Below, piece after piece: positions 61,280 to 64,000 of a stretch of 64,000 nt of DNA. The translations under genes and the position numbers were made by a program. The stretch's first letter is position 1. Each line of letters starts with the position of its first letter. This DNA comes from Eonycteris spelaea (lineage: Eukaryota > Chordata > Mammalia > Chiroptera > Pteropodidae). A model generated the notes under the pieces. The model saw nothing but the letters and a program-made list of their open reading frames with translations. It made no database searches and was not told the origin of the DNA. Location of the stretch: positions 3,969,407-4,033,406 of the forward strand of contig PUFA01000164.1 in the NCBI GenBank assembly GCA_003508835.1. Direction: 5' to 3'.

Positions 61280-61312
<33 letters not shown>
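61280..61312. repeat. (CA)n microsatellite
   Basis: About 16 CA units, then ACGAACACACAATACACA. A 72-codon minus frame (61193-61411) reads through it as Cys-Val repeats. Confidence 0.95.
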
Positions 61313-61314
<2 letters not shown>

Positions 61315-61954
61315 ACACACAATACACATAAAATACAGACAGACATTTGCTAAACAGACTCAGAAAGAGAATTCCCAAGAATGTGACTCTATTCTCAACA
61401 AAATTAGCCATTTATGACATTAGGGATTCTACTTATTTTGCAGGTGTCTCAAACTAAACCATTCTAGGATGTAAATACTGCCTAAACATTCAAGTAATTT
61501 TCTCCAAAATAAAGGATTCCTTTCGTCTCAGAAAAAAATCAAGTTCTCAGAAGAAATAACAATAAATATAATAAACTACGTTAAAAAACCAAAATAATAG
61601 AGCTCCTCTAATTTAAAGACCTCAAAACATTTAAATATGTATAGTTCAGTTCTCAGCTAGTGAAACGCATTGGAGAAAGTCATAAAGTTTGAGTGCTCTT
61701 TAAGATTTATTCTCTGCAACCTTCCTACTAGCAATTTTAATTCTTTCCGTCCCTGGAAATATTCCATTGACGCTGTTAATCCTTGAGTTAGTTATCTTTG
61801 TCTTCTCTTTATTGAAACTTTAAAGACTGGTTCCCCATTTTCTTACTATCTGCTCACTTTTTATCTTTTTCAAGCTCCCTTATGCTTCCACAATCCTGAA
61901 ATAATTTTCTTGATAATAACCAGTGTTCTAAAGCCCTCAAACTCTCTTTTCTTA

Positions 61955-62115
61955 ACATCTAAAATTAAATTTTAGTTCTACAGTTTACTAGTTGCATGAC
62001 TCTGATAAACATTAAAATTTTGTAAATCTCAGATTTTTACATCTCAGATTTGTTGTAAAGAGAAAATTCTAAAACATATCTGAAAATACACAACACAGTA
62101 AAATACTAATAAATA
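61955..62115 (+). repeat. MIR SINE, decayed, sense
   Basis: TTCTACAGTTTACTAGTTGC, ATGACTCTGATAAACATTAA and CTCAGATTTGTTGTAAAGAG correspond to the MIR middle (CTGCCACTTACTAGCTG, TGACCTTGGGCAAG, GGTTGTTGTGAGGATTAAATG). The 3' end AACACAGTAAAATACTAATA fits CAGTGCCTGG...CAATAAA weakly. Confidence 0.5.
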
Positions 62116-63059
62116 TGATTTTCCTTTCTGCCCTTGTCCATCCTGCCCTCCTCCCCTCTATTTAAATCTTTTGACTCTGGCCCCCTCTTGAGAATCCCTA
62201 TTTACTTGACTTATGTGATACTGCACTGACTACTCCCCTGCCCTTCCTTCACTGATCTAGCCCTGTATTCCTGGCTTTAAAGTGAAGTGGATTCATATTT
62301 AATGGCACTGTATGATTTATCCCTGTTTTTTCCTGTCTTTCTCCCAATGTCCTAGTCCATGTTAATGAAAATATAGGCTTGTAATTTCAGATTCCACATG
62401 ACTCAAATTAATTTCATCCTTGTTGAAAAAATCAATTATTCATTTCATTATTTCCATATAAGCCATCATCATGAATCCTTCAGCCCTGATCTTGCCATGA
62501 CTCTAGGCATAACCATGATCAAGTAGTTTATTATTTGATCAATGCTAAATATTACAGAGTTTTTTTTGAACTGATTATTTTTCCTATAGCTTAATGTCAA
62601 ATCAATTTCACATTAAAAGAATAGCTCTGATCAGGTCACTCCCATTAGCTTGTAAAACTTAATACGAATTCTGTTATTACTCAATCACTTGCCTACTACA
62701 TTTGTTCTATTGGAACAATATACAGACAGTATCATAGTTATAGATCAGGAGAGTCTAAGGAAGTGGGTATCCCCCATGTCCATTTCTAAAATCATTGTCA
62801 GAAAGATTAAGCAGGCCATGTAAGACCACAAGATTTTGATTCATTCTCAGAACTGCAAGCTTCAAAATCTGTGCTCATCTTACCTACTATATTACCTCCA
62901 AGACAAACTATAAATCCTCTTCTTGAGTCTTTGTCATCTGTCCTTCAGTTTTGTTTCAATTTTATTGTCTACTTGCTTTCAAACACTGTATTATTCTCGA
63001 GTAAAACAAAACTATGCATATTAATTGTTGAAAAGGAAAAACTATAGGGACAGAAAACA
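62116..63059. other. Non-genic; short L2-like phrase
   Basis: GATCAGGTCACTCCCATTAG near 62629 matches the L2 ORF phrase GATCATGTCACTCCCCTGC, so part of 62560-62700 may be sense L2. The rest is unassigned. Confidence 0.4.
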
Positions 63060-63240
63060 GAAGGGTTGACCACAAATGAGTATGGGAAACCTTTTGTAGT
63101 CTTGGAAATGTTTCATATTGAGACCATGATGATGGTTATGTGACTATGTGTTTGTCAAAACTCACATAATAGTACACTAAAGAGGATTAATTTCATGAAA
63201 TATAAATTATACCTAAATATAACTTTTAAAAAACTATTTT
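63060..63240 (+). repeat. L1 3' UTR terminus, sense
   Basis: TTGGAAATGTTTCATATTGA, GATGATGGTTATGTGACTAT, AATAGTACACTAAAGAGGAT and ATAAATTATACCTAAATATA follow an L1M 3' UTR (AATGTTCTGGAATTAGA, GTGATGGTTGCACAAC, GAATTGTACACTTTAAAAGGG, GTGAATTATATCTCAATAAA). It ends in an A-rich tail just before 63240. Confidence 0.75.
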
Positions 63241-63860
63241 TTTATTAGTCACGGTTCTCTAGGGAAGTAGGATCAATAAGAGATATATATAGAAAGATAT
63301 GGATATAGATTAGATTATATATAGATAGATGATTTAGATATAGATGATATAGATATAGATGGATCTATATATAATTTATTATATAAACTTGGTTTATTTG
63401 GTTATGGAAGCTGACTGATTCCAAGATCTTCAGGGTGAGTTGACAAGTTGAAAACCAGGGTAGCTGAGGATATACTTGCATTCTGAGTTCAAAGGCCTGA
63501 GAATCAGGAGAGCTGATCTTGTATTTCCAGTCTCAAGACTGACAGGCTTAAGAGCTAGGAAGAGTCAATGTTTCAGTTTGAATTTAAGGCGAGAAAAAAA
63601 CAATGTTCCAGTTCAAAGACAGTCAGTCAGGCAGGAAGAATTCTCTCTTACTCAGGGGAGGGTCAGTCTTTTTGTTCTGTTCAGGTCATCAACTGGTTAG
63701 ATTAGTCCCACCCGCATTAAGGAAGGCAATCTGCTTCACTCAGTCTACCAATTTAAATGTTAATCTAATCTCAAAACACCCAGAATAATGCTTGACTAAG
63801 TACATGGACACTCCATGGCCAAGTCAAATTGACACATAAAATTAACCATAACTACCATTC
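63241..63860 (-). repeat. Ancient repeat (family B), antisense copy
   Basis: The plus strand reads TTATTAGTCACGGTTCTCTA, GGTTATGGAAGCTGACTGAT, CAAAGGCCTGAGAATCAGGA, TTGTTCTGTTCAGGTCATCA, CACTCAGTCTACCAATTTAA and GCCAAGTCAAATTGACACAT, i.e. the reverse of the repeat beginning TGTCAACTTGACTGGGCC and ending GGTTCTGTTTCTCTGGAGAA. Essentially full length, with a GATA microsatellite near its 3' end. Small frames 63476-63788 are residual. Confidence 0.75.
63280..63372. repeat. (GATATA)n microsatellite
   Basis: AGATATATAT, then GATATAGAT-type units, expanded from the TA/TC-rich terminal part of family B. Confidence 0.95.
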
Positions 63861-64000
63861 ATATACATAGCCCTTAATATTAAACATTCTAACTCTTAAT
63901 ATCTGTGCCATTGCACCTGTCAGACTTTGCTTCTTATCATACTCAAATGCACTACATTTGTTTCAGTCCATCTGATTTCTTTATTTCTCCTATAGATACA

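Overview
The window is vertebrate, almost certainly placental-mammalian, nuclear DNA. It is strongly AT-rich, CpG-poor, and dense in old interspersed repeats: L1, L2, MIR, MaLR-type and other ERV LTRs, hAT-type DNA transposons, and (CA)n/(TA)n/(GATA)n microsatellites. I find no protein-coding gene, convincing exon, functional RNA gene, CpG island or CRISPR array. Open frames of 60-147 codons are what chance gives, or lie inside repeats. It reads as gene desert, or as one very large intron. The L1 3' ends have the style common in Laurasiatheria. The 44.8 kb L1 resembles bat L1 3' ends as I remember them, so a bat is a plausible but unproven source. No Alu, B1/B2 or typical artiodactyl or carnivore SINE was seen.

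Layout. 1-9 kb: mostly unique AT-rich DNA with MIR scraps, a 24-bp tandem repeat and a double AT palindrome. 9-14 kb: an MLT1-like LTR, several MIRs, a hAT-type element and a long L2 3' end split by a GATAGA microsatellite. 15.6-17.2 kb: an ancient LINE carrying nested MIR and L2 pieces. 20.6-21.1 kb: a second MaLR-like LTR. 25-34 kb: two hAT-type elements with 8-bp duplications, two ERV solo LTRs (one inside a MIR) and an L2. 34.6-35 kb: an antisense L1 3' UTR. 37.2-39.9 kb: the largest L1 copy, with a composite TA/CA microsatellite. 42.5-43 kb and 60.8-61.2 kb: two related LTRs in the same orientation. 44.8-45.7 kb: an L1 with a twin-priming inversion and target-site duplication. 48.25-48.5 kb: a tRNA-Val-derived SINE-like insert with a 17-bp duplication. 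50.9-55 kb: L1, L2 and MIR pieces and an unnamed repeat. 58.3-59.8 kb: an L2 nested in another ancient repeat. 60.5-64 kb: MIR, LTR, L1 3' end and a second, inverted copy of the unnamed repeat.

No genes act together here; the content is a record of successive transpositions. The least explained items are the tRNA-Val-derived insert and a few repeat-free stretches (34.06-34.54, 49.84-50.13 and 56.44-56.79 kb) that could be conserved non-coding elements. Family names are from memory of consensus sequences and edges are approximate unless a duplication is given.
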